From Comamonadaceae bacterium ALPHA2B (lineage in GTDB: Bacteria > Pseudomonadota > Gammaproteobacteria > Burkholderiales > Burkholderiaceae_C): DNA of 64,000 nt. Positions 1-7,919 of this stretch are shown here, piece by piece. Made by a program: the position numbers and the translations under genes. The notes under the pieces are model-generated. The model searched no databases and was not told the DNA's origin. It saw only the letters and a list, made by a program, of their open reading frames with translations. The stretch covers positions 62,001 through 126,000 of the forward strand of contig SCOE01000010.1 in NCBI GenBank assembly GCA_005503065.1, written 5' to 3'. How positions within the stretch are numbered: position 1 is the first letter of the stretch; the number at the start of each line of letters is the position of its first letter.

Positions 1-1
1 G

Positions 2-640
2 GCCGACGCGCTGCTGCGCAGCCTGCGCACCTCGGGGGCCGCGGTGGACCACGTGGCCAACGGCTCGCAGGCCGATGCGGCGCTGATGACGAATTCCGAG
101 TTCGACCTGCTGATCCTCGACCTCGGGCTGCCCCAGATGCACGGGCTGGAGATCCTCAAGCGCCTGCGCGCACGCGGCTCGCAGATGCCGGTGCTGGTGC
201 TGACGGCGGCCGACTCGGTGGAAGAGCGCGTCAAGGGCTTGGACCACGGCGCCGACGACTACATGGCCAAGCCCTTCTCGCTGCAGGAGCTGGAGGCGCG
301 CGTGCGCGCCCTCACCCGTCGCGGCATGGGCGCCACCAGCAATGCCATCAAGCACGGCCCGCTGCTGTACGACCAGGCCGGGCGTGTCGCCACCATCGAC
401 GGCAAGATGGTCGAACTGTCGGCGCGCGAGCTGGGCCTGCTGGAGGTGCTGCTGCAGCGCGCCGGCCGCCTGGTGAGCAAGGACCAGCTGGTCGAACGCC
501 TGTGCGAATGGGGCGAGGAAGTCAGCCTCAACGCGATCGAGGTCTACATCCACCGCCTGCGCAAGAAGATCGAGAAGGGGCCGATCCGCATCGCCACCGT
601 GCGGGGGCTGGGGTACTGCCTGGAAAAAATTCCGGGGTGA
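2..640 (+). CDS. OmpR/PhoB-family response regulator (5' partial)
   Basis: DNA-binding response regulator of a two-component system. The frame is open from base 2 and stops with TGA at 638-640, so the true start lies before the window. Seen: the receiver domain keeps the phospho-acceptor Asp in LILDLGLP, the switch Thr in VLVLTAAD and the Lys in YMAKPF. It is followed by a winged-helix effector domain ending in the typical ATVRGLGYCLE hairpin. The next gene on the same strand is a sensor kinase, so the two are probably partners of the TctD/TctE or QseB/QseC class. The signal sensed cannot be read from the sequence. The 203-bp gap to the kinase is unusual for such a pair and is filled by repeats. 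Confidence 0.93.
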   Translation, partial: ADALLRSLRTSGAAVDHVANGSQADAALMTNSEFDLLILDLGLPQMHGLEILKRLRARGSQMPVLVLTAADSVEERVKGLDHGADDYMAKPFSLQELEARVRALTRRGMGATSNAIKHGPLLYDQAGRVATIDGKMVELSARELGLLEVLLQRAGRLVSKDQLVERLCEWGEEVSLNAIEVYIHRLRKKIEKGPIRIATVRGLGYCLEKIPG

Positions 641-651
641 GCGACGCAAGG

Positions 652-767
652 CGGACCGCCGTACGCGAAAGGCGCGAAGGTCACGCGAAGGACGCAAAAA
701 AGAAAATTGTTGGATGTCCTTTCGCGACCTTCGCGTAACTTTTGCGTCCTTCGCGTATGGCGGTCCG
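652..767. repeat. Long imperfect palindrome built of CGCGAAGG units
   Basis: The outer ends are inverted copies (CGGACCGCC at 652-660 against GGCGGTCCG at 759-767). Each arm is made of degenerate units such as ACGCGAAGGACGCAAAA, about 50 bp per arm around an AT-rich centre. It lies between the response regulator and its kinase. A second element of the same design lies at 59711-59822. In RNA it would fold into a long stem that could end or attenuate transcription. The origin is unknown; it may be a non-autonomous mobile palindrome. Confidence 0.8.
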
Positions 768-784
768 TGTTCGTTGCCCCAGTC

Positions 785-843
785 GCTACGAATTTGATAG
801 CTGCTCGCGCCCGCGCCACCTGCCCTTCAGCCCGATTTGACCC
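785..843 (+). repeat. Dispersed ~60-bp repeat R1, copy 1
   Basis: First of seven copies in this window of a repeat with core TTGATAGCTGC, then a GC-rich middle, then GGCC or CCGATTTG near the end. This copy ends directly at the kinase start codon (844), so it occupies the place of a ribosome binding site and no clear Shine-Dalgarno is left. Confidence 0.8.
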
Positions 844-2403
844 ATGAAAATCTTCCAGCGCGCCCAGCGTTCGCTGTTCGGGGAAATCCTGGACTGGATG
901 CTCACGCCGCTGCTGCTGCTGGTGCCGGTGAGCATCGGCGTGACCTGGCTGGTGGCCCAGGGCATCGCCAACTCGCCCTATGACCGCGCGCTGGAGCACA
1001 ACGTGCGCACGCTGGCCCGCCTGCTGCAGCGCGAGCCACCCGGCACGCCGTTCGTGCCGCCGGTGGCGCTGCGCGAGCTGCTGCGCGGCGACGACGCCGA
1101 CCACGTCTACTTCCAGATCCTCGACAGCGCCGGCGACGCCATCGCGGGCGACAGCGACCTGCCCGCGCCCAGCACGGAAGAACGGCCCGTGCCCGGCGTC
1201 GCCTACCTGCGCGATGCCCACATGCGCGGCCAGCCGGTGCGCGTGGCCTACCTGTGGCTCGAGCTGGGCGACCACGCCTCCGAAGCGGCACGCGCGCCTG
1301 CCGCCGGCGCGGGTGCAGGAGCCGCCTTCGCCCTGCAGCAGGTCGACGGCGACGCCACCGGCGCGCTGGCCGACCTCGCAGGCGCGGCACCGCGCCCGCG
1401 CGGGCTGGTGCTGGTGCAGGTGGCCGAGACGCGGGAAAAGCAGTCCGTGCTGGCCACCGAGATCATCAAGGGCGTGCTGCTGCCGCAGTTCGCCATCCTG
1501 CCGCTGGCGGTGCTGCTGATCTGGCTGGCGCTGGTGCGCGGCATCAAGCCGCTGTCGGCGGTGGAGGCGCGCATCCGCGAACGCCGGCCTGACGACCTGC
1601 GACCGCTGGACGAATCCGCGGTCCCGCTGGAGGTCGTGCCGCTGGTGTCCTCGGTCAACGAGTTGCTGGGCAAGTTGAACGACTCGATGGCCACGCAGAA
1701 GCGCTTCCTGGCCGACGCCGCCCACCAGCTCAAGACCCCGCTGGCCGGCCTGCGCATGCAGGCCGACCTGGCGCAACGCGACAACGCCGATGCCGAGGAA
1801 CTCAAGAAATCGCTCAAGCAGATCGGGCGCGCGAGCATCCGTGCCACGCACACCGTCAACCAGCTGCTGGCCCTGGCGCGGGCCGAGGGCGGCGTCGGCA
1901 CGCTCACGCGCCAGCCCTGCGACCTCGCGCGGCTGACCATCGAGGTGGTGCGCGAAATGCTGCCTCGGGCGATGGAACGGTCTCTCGACCTGGGCTACGA
2001 CGGCGCACAGCCCGGCGCCCGCGGCGTGGAGCTGCAGGGCAACGCCACGCTGCTGCGCGAGCTGATCCGCAATTTGCTGGACAACGCGATCAACTACACG
2101 CCTTCGTCGCCCGACAAGCCTGGCGTGATCACCGCCCACGTGCTCGCCGACCCCTTCGGCCACGTGCTGCTGCTGCAGGTGGAGGATTCGGGCCCGGGCA
2201 TCGCCGAGGCCGACCGCGAACTGGTCTTCGAGCCCTTCTACCGCGTGCTGGGCAACGAGGCCGACGGCTCCGGCCTGGGCCTGCCGATCGTGCGCGAGAT
2301 CGCGGGCCAGCACCGCGCGCGGGTCGAGCTGGAGGATGCGCACCCCGGGCAGCACCCGCCGGGCACGCGGGTCACGGTGCGCTTCGACACCGCGCCGGAC
2401 TGA
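844..2403 (+). CDS. Sensor histidine kinase, TctE/QseC type
   Basis: Inner-membrane kinase that phosphorylates the response regulator encoded just upstream. Seen in 519 residues: a short cytoplasmic N-terminus, a first membrane segment near residues 17-38, a periplasmic region of about 170 residues (2CSK_N-like), and a second membrane segment near 210-233. The dimerisation/phosphoacceptor helix has FLADAAHQLKTPL with His294. The ATPase domain has N-box NLLDNAINYTP, G1 EDSGPGIAE, F-box FEPFYRV and G2 GSGLGLPIV. All catalytic boxes are intact. The start at 844 is the only ATG that gives the expected membrane anchor. The stimulus is unknown; TctE relatives often respond to carboxylates. Confidence 0.93.
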   Translation: MKIFQRAQRSLFGEILDWMLTPLLLLVPVSIGVTWLVAQGIANSPYDRALEHNVRTLARLLQREPPGTPFVPPVALRELLRGDDADHVYFQILDSAGDAIAGDSDLPAPSTEERPVPGVAYLRDAHMRGQPVRVAYLWLELGDHASEAARAPAAGAGAGAAFALQQVDGDATGALADLAGAAPRPRGLVLVQVAETREKQSVLATEIIKGVLLPQFAILPLAVLLIWLALVRGIKPLSAVEARIRERRPDDLRPLDESAVPLEVVPLVSSVNELLGKLNDSMATQKRFLADAAHQLKTPLAGLRMQADLAQRDNADAEELKKSLKQIGRASIRATHTVNQLLALARAEGGVGTLTRQPCDLARLTIEVVREMLPRAMERSLDLGYDGAQPGARGVELQGNATLLRELIRNLLDNAINYTPSSPDKPGVITAHVLADPFGHVLLLQVEDSGPGIAEADRELVFEPFYRVLGNEADGSGLGLPIVREIAGQHRARVELEDAHPGQHPPGTRVTVRFDTAPD

Positions 2404-2412
2404 GCCGGCGGC

Positions 2413-2640
2413 TCAGGGCGTCGGGGCAGACGGGGCGGGGGCTGGCGTCGCGGACCCGGCGGCAGGGGCCGGCGATGCCGCCGCGGACGGCGTGCGCCGC
2501 AGCTCCAGCAACTCCGGCCGGATCTGCTGAGTGAGCCGCTGCGGCTCGCGGTCGGCCGATTCGGTCGACGCGCCGCGCGACCACAGCCAATAGCCGATGT
2601 TGGCGACGACGAGGGCGGCGAGCAGCAGGCGCAGGACCAT
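2413..2640 (-). CDS. Small membrane-anchored hypothetical protein
   Basis: A 75-residue protein with one N-terminal hydrophobic segment (LRLLLAALVVANIGYWLWS) and a C-terminal Pro/Ala-rich low-complexity tail, so probably a single-pass inner-membrane protein with the tail outside. It lies directly downstream of birA on the same strand, 24 bp after it. It converges with the kinase gene: the two stop codons are the outer ends of a TGAGCC/GGCTCA dyad at 2401-2415. Function unknown. Confidence 0.7.
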   Translation of the reverse strand: MVLRLLLAALVVANIGYWLWSRGASTESADREPQRLTQQIRPELLELRRTPSAAASPAPAAGSATPAPAPSAPTP

Positions 2641-2664
2641 GGCGGGGATTGTGCAGCGGGCGCT

Positions 2665-3477
2665 TCAGGGCAGCGTCATGTCGCGGGGCCTGACGCTGAC
2701 CTCCGAGCTATGAATCGCTTGCAGCCCGGCCGGCGTGCGCACATGCAACTCGCCGCCCGGGCCGACACCCTCGCACAAACCGGCTTGACCATCGCTGAGC
2801 ACCACCTCCCGCCCGAGCAATGCATCGCGCGCGGCGAAGCGCGGCAGCACCGGCGCGAAGCCCTGCGCCGGGAAGCGCAGCACCTCGGCCAGCAGCGGCG
2901 GCGCCAGCACCGCCAAGGCCAGCGGCGGCGTCGCGTCGGGCTGCCACTGCCGCAACCAGGCCGGCGGCGTTCGCATGGCATCGCCCTCGCGCGCGCCGAC
3001 ATTCAGGCCGATGCCGATCACCACCTGGCGGGTGTTGGCGGCGGCGCCCGGCAGCGAAGCGGTCTCTATCAGGATGCCGGCGAGCTTGCGATCCTGCACC
3101 CACAGGTCGTTGGGCCACTTGAGCTTCACGCCGGCCGTGCCTTCGGGGTCGAGCGATTCGGCCACACTCACGCCCACGGCCAGCGACAGGCCCGACCAGT
3201 CCCGCGGCGCCAGGGGCAACGCCAGCGAGAAGGTCAACGACGCGGCCGGATCGGTCGCGGCCTGGGCGCTCTGCCAGTCGCGTCCCAGGCGGCCGCGCCC
3301 CGCGGTCTGGCGTTCAGTCACGAGCAGCACGGGCCGGGCGTCGCCTGCGCGGGCACGACGCATGAGCTCGGTGTTGGTCGAATCGATGGCGTCGACGGCT
3401 TCGACGGCGATCGCGGGCTCGTGCACGGCGAGCGCGCGCCGCAGTGCATCGACCAGGGCAGGCGTCCAGGTGCTCAA
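2665..3477 (-). CDS. birA: Biotin--[acetyl-CoA-carboxylase] ligase
   Basis: Activates biotin as biotinyl-AMP and transfers it to the biotin carrier protein of acetyl-CoA carboxylase. Seen in 270 residues: the nucleotide/biotin loop GRGRLGRDW near residues 80-88, the central KLKWPNDLW motif, KLAGILIE, and the C-terminal SH3-like domain (GREVVLSDGQ). There is no N-terminal winged helix before the catalytic domain, so this is a mono-functional (class I) ligase that should not act as the biotin repressor. It abuts the SET-domain gene, whose stop is at 3478, and both are on the minus strand, suggesting co-transcription. Confidence 0.93.
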   Translation of the reverse strand: MSTWTPALVDALRRALAVHEPAIAVEAVDAIDSTNTELMRRARAGDARPVLLVTERQTAGRGRLGRDWQSAQAATDPAASLTFSLALPLAPRDWSGLSLAVGVSVAESLDPEGTAGVKLKWPNDLWVQDRKLAGILIETASLPGAAANTRQVVIGIGLNVGAREGDAMRTPPAWLRQWQPDATPPLALAVLAPPLLAEVLRFPAQGFAPVLPRFAARDALLGREVVLSDGQAGLCEGVGPGGELHVRTPAGLQAIHSSEVSVRPRDMTLP

Positions 3478-4089
3478 TCAGCCGCCCTTGCCTTTCCCGC
3501 CCTTCTTTTTCTTCTTCTTGTCCTTGCCCTTCTTGCCGGCCTTCGCGTCCTTGACCTTGCTCTTGTTTTTCTTTTTCTTCTTCTTGCCCGGCACGTCGTC
3601 GTCCTTGGGCGAGAGCAGCGTGCCGCGGCAATTCGCCGAGCCGCACCAGCACGGGAAATCCGCCAGCAGCTGCGGCGTGTAGGGCTCGTCGATGACGAGG
3701 CCGTAGTCGTAGTTCAGCTCTTCGCCGGCCGCGATGTCGCGCAGCGCCTTGATGAAGATGCGGCCGCCCTCTTCGTCGGCCTCGCAGTTGGGGTCGCAGG
3801 AGTGGTTGATCCAGCGCGCGGCGTTGCCCTTCACGCCGCCGTCGATCACGCGCTCGTCATCGATGTGGAAGTAGAAGGTGTGGTTGGGCTGCGCCGGGTC
3901 GTGCGGGTGGCGGCGCAGCGCCTCCTCCCAGTCGATCACCTCGCCCTTGTATTCGATGAGCCGCTCGCCCCGGGGGATGTCCTGCACGGCGAACACCCCG
4001 TTGCCGTGGACCCCCGAGCGCCGCGTCTGGATGCGGCGTCCGCCCGCGGGCGGCGAAGTCGATGGCGAGGAAGGGGATTTGGAAGGCAT
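3478..4089 (-). CDS. SET-domain protein-lysine methyltransferase with poly-Lys tail
   Basis: Predicted S-adenosylmethionine-dependent lysine methyltransferase of 203 residues. Seen: a SET core from about residue 20 (GVHGNGVFAVQDIPRGE), the AdoMet/pseudoknot motif RWINHSCDPN at 92-101, the catalytic ELNYDYG motif, and a post-SET-like cysteine cluster (CWCGSANCRG). The last ~35 residues are nearly pure Lys/Gly (runs of KKKKKK), as in DNA- or RNA-binding tails. I chose ATG 4089 because the SET fold begins soon after it; the frame stays open far upstream only because it runs antisense to topB. It is divergent from topB, whose product has its own Lys-rich linker, a possible substrate (inference). 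Confidence 0.88.
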   Translation of the reverse strand: MPSKSPSSPSTSPPAGGRRIQTRRSGVHGNGVFAVQDIPRGERLIEYKGEVIDWEEALRRHPHDPAQPNHTFYFHIDDERVIDGGVKGNAARWINHSCDPNCEADEEGGRIFIKALRDIAAGEELNYDYGLVIDEPYTPQLLADFPCWCGSANCRGTLLSPKDDDVPGKKKKKKNKSKVKDAKAGKKGKDKKKKKKGGKGKGG

Positions 4090-4110
4090 CGCCGAGTTCT
4101 GATAGTTTGA

Positions 4111-4163
4111 ATATGCACACATGCGCGCGTGTACACACGTACGTACGTGCGTGTGCACGCGCG
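4111..4163. other. 53-bp perfect alternating purine-pyrimidine tract (Z-DNA candidate)
   Basis: Every base from 4111 (ATATGCACAC) to 4163 (CACGCGCG) alternates purine and pyrimidine without a break. It mixes CG, CA/TG and TA steps and contains short dyads such as CGTACGTACG. Such tracts flip to left-handed Z-DNA under negative supercoiling. It lies in the divergent promoter region between the SET gene and topB, and starts 22 bp upstream of the SET start codon. Confidence 0.9.
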
Positions 4164-4266
4164 AGAGGCGCAGAGTATAGAGAGCACCCCGGAGCCCTGC
4201 CGGCGACGCCCGCCCCCATGAGGGGCCGGCCCCCTCAGGCCGGGGCGAACCCTTGAGAGACCCCAG

Positions 4267-7224
4267 ATGACGAAGACTTTGGTGATTGCGGAGAAGCCCT
4301 CGGTGGCCCAGGACATCGTGCGCGCGCTCACGCCGGTGGCCGGCAAGTTCGACAAGCACGACGAGCATTTCGAGAACGAGCAGTACGTGGTGACCAGCGC
4401 CGTGGGCCACCTGGTGGAGATCCAGGCCCCTGAGCAGTACGACGTCAAGCGCGGCAAGTGGAGCTTCGCGCACCTGCCGGTGATCCCGCCGCACTTCGAC
4501 CTCAAGCCGGTGGACAAGACCAAGACGCGCCTGAATGCCGTCGTCAAGCAGGCCAAGCGCAAGGACGTGACGCAATTGGTCAATGCCTGCGACGCGGGCC
4601 GCGAGGGCGAGCTGATCTTCCGCCTGATCGAGCAGTACGCCGGCGGCGCCAAGCCGTTGGGCAAGCCGGTCAAGCGGCTGTGGCTGCAGTCGATGACGCC
4701 GCAGGCGATCCGCGACGGCTTCGAGTCGCTGCGCACGGAGCAGCAGATGCAGGGCCTGGCCGACGCCGCGCGATCGCGCTCCGAGGCCGACTGGCTGGTC
4801 GGCATCAACGGCACGCGGGCCATGACGGCCTTCAACTCGCGCGACGGCGGCTTCTTTCTGACCACGGTGGGTCGGGTGCAGACCCCCACGCTGTCGGTGG
4901 TGGTGGAACGCGAAGAACAGATCCGCAAGTTCGTGAGCCGCGACTACTGGGAGATCCACGGCATCTTCGGCGCCGAGGCCGGCCAGTACCCGGGCAAGTA
5001 CTTCGATCCGGCCTGGAAGAAGGCCAGCGCGCCGCTGCTGCCCAACGGCGAGCCCGACCCCGAGCAGCGCGCCGACCGCGTGTGGAGCGAAGCCGAGGCG
5101 CGTGCGATTGCCGACGCCGCCCGCGGCCAGCCCGCGACGGTGACGGAGGAAAGCAAGCCGACGACCCAGGCGTCGCCGCTGCTGTTCGACCTCACCTCCC
5201 TGCAACGGGAGGCCAACAGCCGCTTCGGCTTCTCGGCCAAGACCACGCTGGCACTGGCGCAGTCGCTGTACGAACGCCACAAGGCGCTGACCTACCCCCG
5301 GACCGACTCGCGCGCGCTGCCCGAGGACTACCTGCCCGTGGTCAAGCAGACGATGGGCATGCTGGCCACGAGCGGCATGAAGCATCTGGCGCCCTTCGCG
5401 CAGCAGGCCATCGACGGCAACTACGTCAAGCCGAGCAAGCGCATCTTCGACAACGCGAAGGTGTCGGACCACTTCGCCATCATCCCCACCCTCCAGGCGC
5501 CCAGCGGCCTGTCGGATGCGGAACAGCGCCTGTACGACTTCGTGGTGCGGCGCTTCCTGTCGGTGTTCTTCCCCAGCGCCGAATTCCAGGTCACGACGCG
5601 CATCAGCACCGTGGAACGCGATGCGAAGAAGTATGCCTTCCGCTCCGATGGCAAGGTGCTGGTCAAGCCGGGCTGGATGGCCATCTACGGCAAGGAAGCC
5701 GTGAGCGAGGACGACGAGAAGGACGGCAAGAACCTGGTGCCCGTGAAGCCGGGCGAGCGGGTGAAGGTCGATTCGGTGGAACCCAAGGGCCTGAAGACGC
5801 GCCCGCCGGCCCGCTATTCCGAAGCGACGCTGCTGGGCGCCATGGAAGGTGCCGGCAAGACCATCGACGACGACGAACTGCGCGAAGCCATGCAGGAGAA
5901 GGGCCTGGGCACGCCGGCGACGCGCGCGGCGATCATCGAAGGGTTGCTCAACGAGAAGTACATGCTGCGCGAAGGCCGCGAGCTGATCCCCACCGCCAAG
6001 GCCTTCCAGCTGATGACGCTGCTGCGCGGCCTGGGCGTGGAGGAACTGTCCAAGGCCGAGCTGACGGGCGAGTGGGAATACAAGCTCGCCCAGATGGAGA
6101 AGGGCCAGCTCAGCCGCGACGCCTTCATGCGCGAGATCGCGGCCATGACCGAGCACATCGTCAAGAAGGCCAAGGAGTACGACCGCGACACGGTGCCGGG
6201 CGATTACGCGACGCTCGAGGCCCCCTGCCCCAACTGCGGCGGCATCGTGCGCGAGAACTACCGGCGCTATGCCTGCACCGGCAAGAGCGGCAGCGGCACC
6301 GACGCCTGCGGCTTCTCCTTCACCAAGTCGCCGGCGGGCCGCACCTTCGAGATCGCCGAAGCCGAACAGCTCGTGCGCGACAAGCACATCGGGCCGCTGG
6401 AAGGCTTCCGCTCCAAGGCCGGTTGGCCCTTCGTGGCCGAGATCCGCCTGGCCTTCAGCGACGAAGACCAGAACTGGAAGCTGGAGTTCGACTTCGGCGA
6501 CGACGGCAAGGACCCGGCCGAGACCGGCGAGATCGTCGACTTCAGCGGCCAGGAAAGCCTCGGGCCCTGCCCCAAGTGCAAGGGCCGCGTGTTCGAGTTC
6601 GGCGCCAACTACATCTGCGAGCACTCGGTGCCGACGCCGCAGCAGGCCGTGCCCAGCTGCGACTTCAAGACCGGCAAGGTGATCCTGCAGCAGCCGGTGG
6701 AGCCCGAGCAGGTGCGCAAGCTGCTGGCAGAGGGCAAGACCGACCTGCTCGACAAGTTCGTCAGCATGCGCACGCGCCGCACCTTCAAGGCCTTCCTGGT
6801 GTGGAATGCCGAGGAAGGCAAGGTGACCTTCGAGTTCGAGCCGCGTACCAGCAAGTTCCCCCCGCGCAAGACCTTCGCGGCCAAGGCGGCGCCGGCGAAG
6901 AAGACCGCGGCAGCCAGGAAGGCGCCGGCGGCCAAGAGCGCACCGGCCGCCAAGAAAGCGGCGGCCCCCAAGGCGCCCCGCAAGGCCGCGGCCGGCACGG
7001 GCCTCACGCCCAGCGCCGAACTCGCGGCCGTGATCGGCACCGAGCCGGTGCTGCGCACCGAGGCGACCAAGAAGCTGTGGGACTACATCAAGGCCCAGGG
7101 CCTGCAGGACCCGGCGGACAAGCGCAGCATCCGCGCCGACGCCAAGCTGCAGGCCGTGTTCGGCAAGCCCAGCGCGACCATGTTCGAGCTGGCCGGCCTG
7201 CTGGGCAAGCACCTGGCCAAGTGA
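4267..7224 (+). CDS. topB: DNA topoisomerase III with H1-like linker and C-terminal SWIB domain
   Basis: Type IA topoisomerase that relaxes and decatenates DNA through a 5'-phosphotyrosine. Seen in 985 residues: N-terminal Toprim domain (LVIAEKPSVAQDI, with CDAGREGELIF for metal binding), active-site Tyr343 in ALTYPRTDSRAL, EGAGKTIDDDELR, then two zinc-ribbon-like Cys clusters (CPNCGG; CPKCKG). Residues ~875-912 are a Lys/Ala/Pro repeat like a histone H1 tail. Residues ~913-985 read as a SWIB/MDM2 domain (LTPSAELAAVIG to FELAGLLGKHL). E. coli TopB is about 650 residues, so roughly 300 are added here. The SWIB domain and the divergent SET gene are both eukaryote-like chromatin parts, as in Chlamydia. 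Confidence 0.95.
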   Translation: MTKTLVIAEKPSVAQDIVRALTPVAGKFDKHDEHFENEQYVVTSAVGHLVEIQAPEQYDVKRGKWSFAHLPVIPPHFDLKPVDKTKTRLNAVVKQAKRKDVTQLVNACDAGREGELIFRLIEQYAGGAKPLGKPVKRLWLQSMTPQAIRDGFESLRTEQQMQGLADAARSRSEADWLVGINGTRAMTAFNSRDGGFFLTTVGRVQTPTLSVVVEREEQIRKFVSRDYWEIHGIFGAEAGQYPGKYFDPAWKKASAPLLPNGEPDPEQRADRVWSEAEARAIADAARGQPATVTEESKPTTQASPLLFDLTSLQREANSRFGFSAKTTLALAQSLYERHKALTYPRTDSRALPEDYLPVVKQTMGMLATSGMKHLAPFAQQAIDGNYVKPSKRIFDNAKVSDHFAIIPTLQAPSGLSDAEQRLYDFVVRRFLSVFFPSAEFQVTTRISTVERDAKKYAFRSDGKVLVKPGWMAIYGKEAVSEDDEKDGKNLVPVKPGERVKVDSVEPKGLKTRPPARYSEATLLGAMEGAGKTIDDDELREAMQEKGLGTPATRAAIIEGLLNEKYMLREGRELIPTAKAFQLMTLLRGLGVEELSKAELTGEWEYKLAQMEKGQLSRDAFMREIAAMTEHIVKKAKEYDRDTVPGDYATLEAPCPNCGGIVRENYRRYACTGKSGSGTDACGFSFTKSPAGRTFEIAEAEQLVRDKHIGPLEGFRSKAGWPFVAEIRLAFSDEDQNWKLEFDFGDDGKDPAETGEIVDFSGQESLGPCPKCKGRVFEFGANYICEHSVPTPQQAVPSCDFKTGKVILQQPVEPEQVRKLLAEGKTDLLDKFVSMRTRRTFKAFLVWNAEEGKVTFEFEPRTSKFPPRKTFAAKAAPAKKTAAARKAPAAKSAPAAKKAAAPKAPRKAAAGTGLTPSAELAAVIGTEPVLRTEATKKLWDYIKAQGLQDPADKRSIRADAKLQAVFGKPSATMFELAGLLGKHLAK

Positions 7225-7251
7225 ACGCGCGCGGCGCGCGCCGGCCTCGAA

Positions 7252-7875
7252 TCAGTGGACGGCCGGCCGGCGCGGCGGCGGCGGGGTGCGGTCCGTCACC
7301 TCGATCCAGCACGCGAAGAGCGGGTGCCCGTCGACGATCACCGGCGGCGCGGCGCGGTGGGCCCTGAAGCCCTCGCGCCGCAGCAGGCGTTCGATGCCCA
7401 GTGGCGAGACGGTGATCATGCGCTGCACACCGTGGGCGCGGGCCACCGTGATGGCCTCCTCGAGCAGCCCCACCGCCACGGGGGAGGAGAACTGCCCCAT
7501 CGCGCCCTGGCCCGTGGCCGTGAAGTCGACGGCGGCAAAACGCGACAGCTCCCACACCAGCGGATCGCGCGGCGGCGTCGCGCCCCCTAGCAGCTGAGGG
7601 AAGACCTCGCTCAGGAGGTACGGGCTGGTGGTGGGCAGCAGGCGTGCGGTGCCGACGATCTCCTGCTTCGCATCCCGGGCTGCGAGGTACAGCGTGCCGG
7701 CATGGTCGAACTGGTCGCGCTCGCGCCCCGGGGGCGTGTCGAGCTCCCAGCCCAGCATCTCGACGAAGACCTTGTAGCGGTACTGCTCGACGCTCTGGAG
7801 CAGTTGGGCACCGAGTTCATGGGGGCGGCCGGAGAGTACGTCCATCTGATTAATCCCGAGGTTGTATCGGGACAT
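7252..7875 (-). CDS. Acyl-homoserine-lactone synthase (LuxI family)
   Basis: Makes an N-acyl-homoserine lactone signal from S-adenosylmethionine and acyl-ACP. Seen: YRYKVFVEMLGW near residues 32-43 with the conserved Arg, Phe and Trp, then DQFD, the GTARLLPTT core, SEVFP and WELSRFA. All are hallmark LuxI positions. The start shown gives 207 residues; ATG 7845 (197 residues) is equally possible and would place the inverted repeat at 7854-7872 just upstream. The RsaM-like gene precedes it by 44 bp on the same strand and luxR lies beyond, so this is a complete sensing locus. The acyl chain length cannot be told from the sequence. Confidence 0.93.
   Translation of the reverse strand: MSRYNLGINQMDVLSGRPHELGAQLLQSVEQYRYKVFVEMLGWELDTPPGRERDQFDHAGTLYLAARDAKQEIVGTARLLPTTSPYLLSEVFPQLLGGATPPRDPLVWELSRFAAVDFTATGQGAMGQFSSPVAVGLLEEAITVARAHGVQRMITVSPLGIERLLRREGFRAHRAAPPVIVDGHPLFACWIEVTDRTPPPPRRPAVH
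7854..7872. promoter_or_regulatory. Inverted repeat TCCCGA-N7-TCGGGA near luxI start
   Basis: Perfect 6-bp arms at 7854-7859 and 7867-7872. It overlaps the first codons if luxI starts at 7875, or lies 9 bp upstream of an ATG at 7845. Size and position fit a LuxR-type box, but it does not match a classical lux-box sequence. Low confidence. Confidence 0.35.
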
Positions 7876-7919
7876 TTCAGCGCCCGGCCGAGCGCAGCGG
7901 AACTATCAGTTCTTGTAGG

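Noticed and set aside
2401-2415. TGAGCC-GGC-GGCTCA dyad as a terminator
   Set aside because: Short stem without a T-tract; it is formed mostly by the two convergent stop codons.
4090-7212. Minus-strand open frame extending the SET protein by more than 1000 residues
   Set aside because: It is antisense to topB and has Leu/Gly/His/Arg-rich composition typical of a high-GC shadow frame; the SET fold starts just after ATG 4089.
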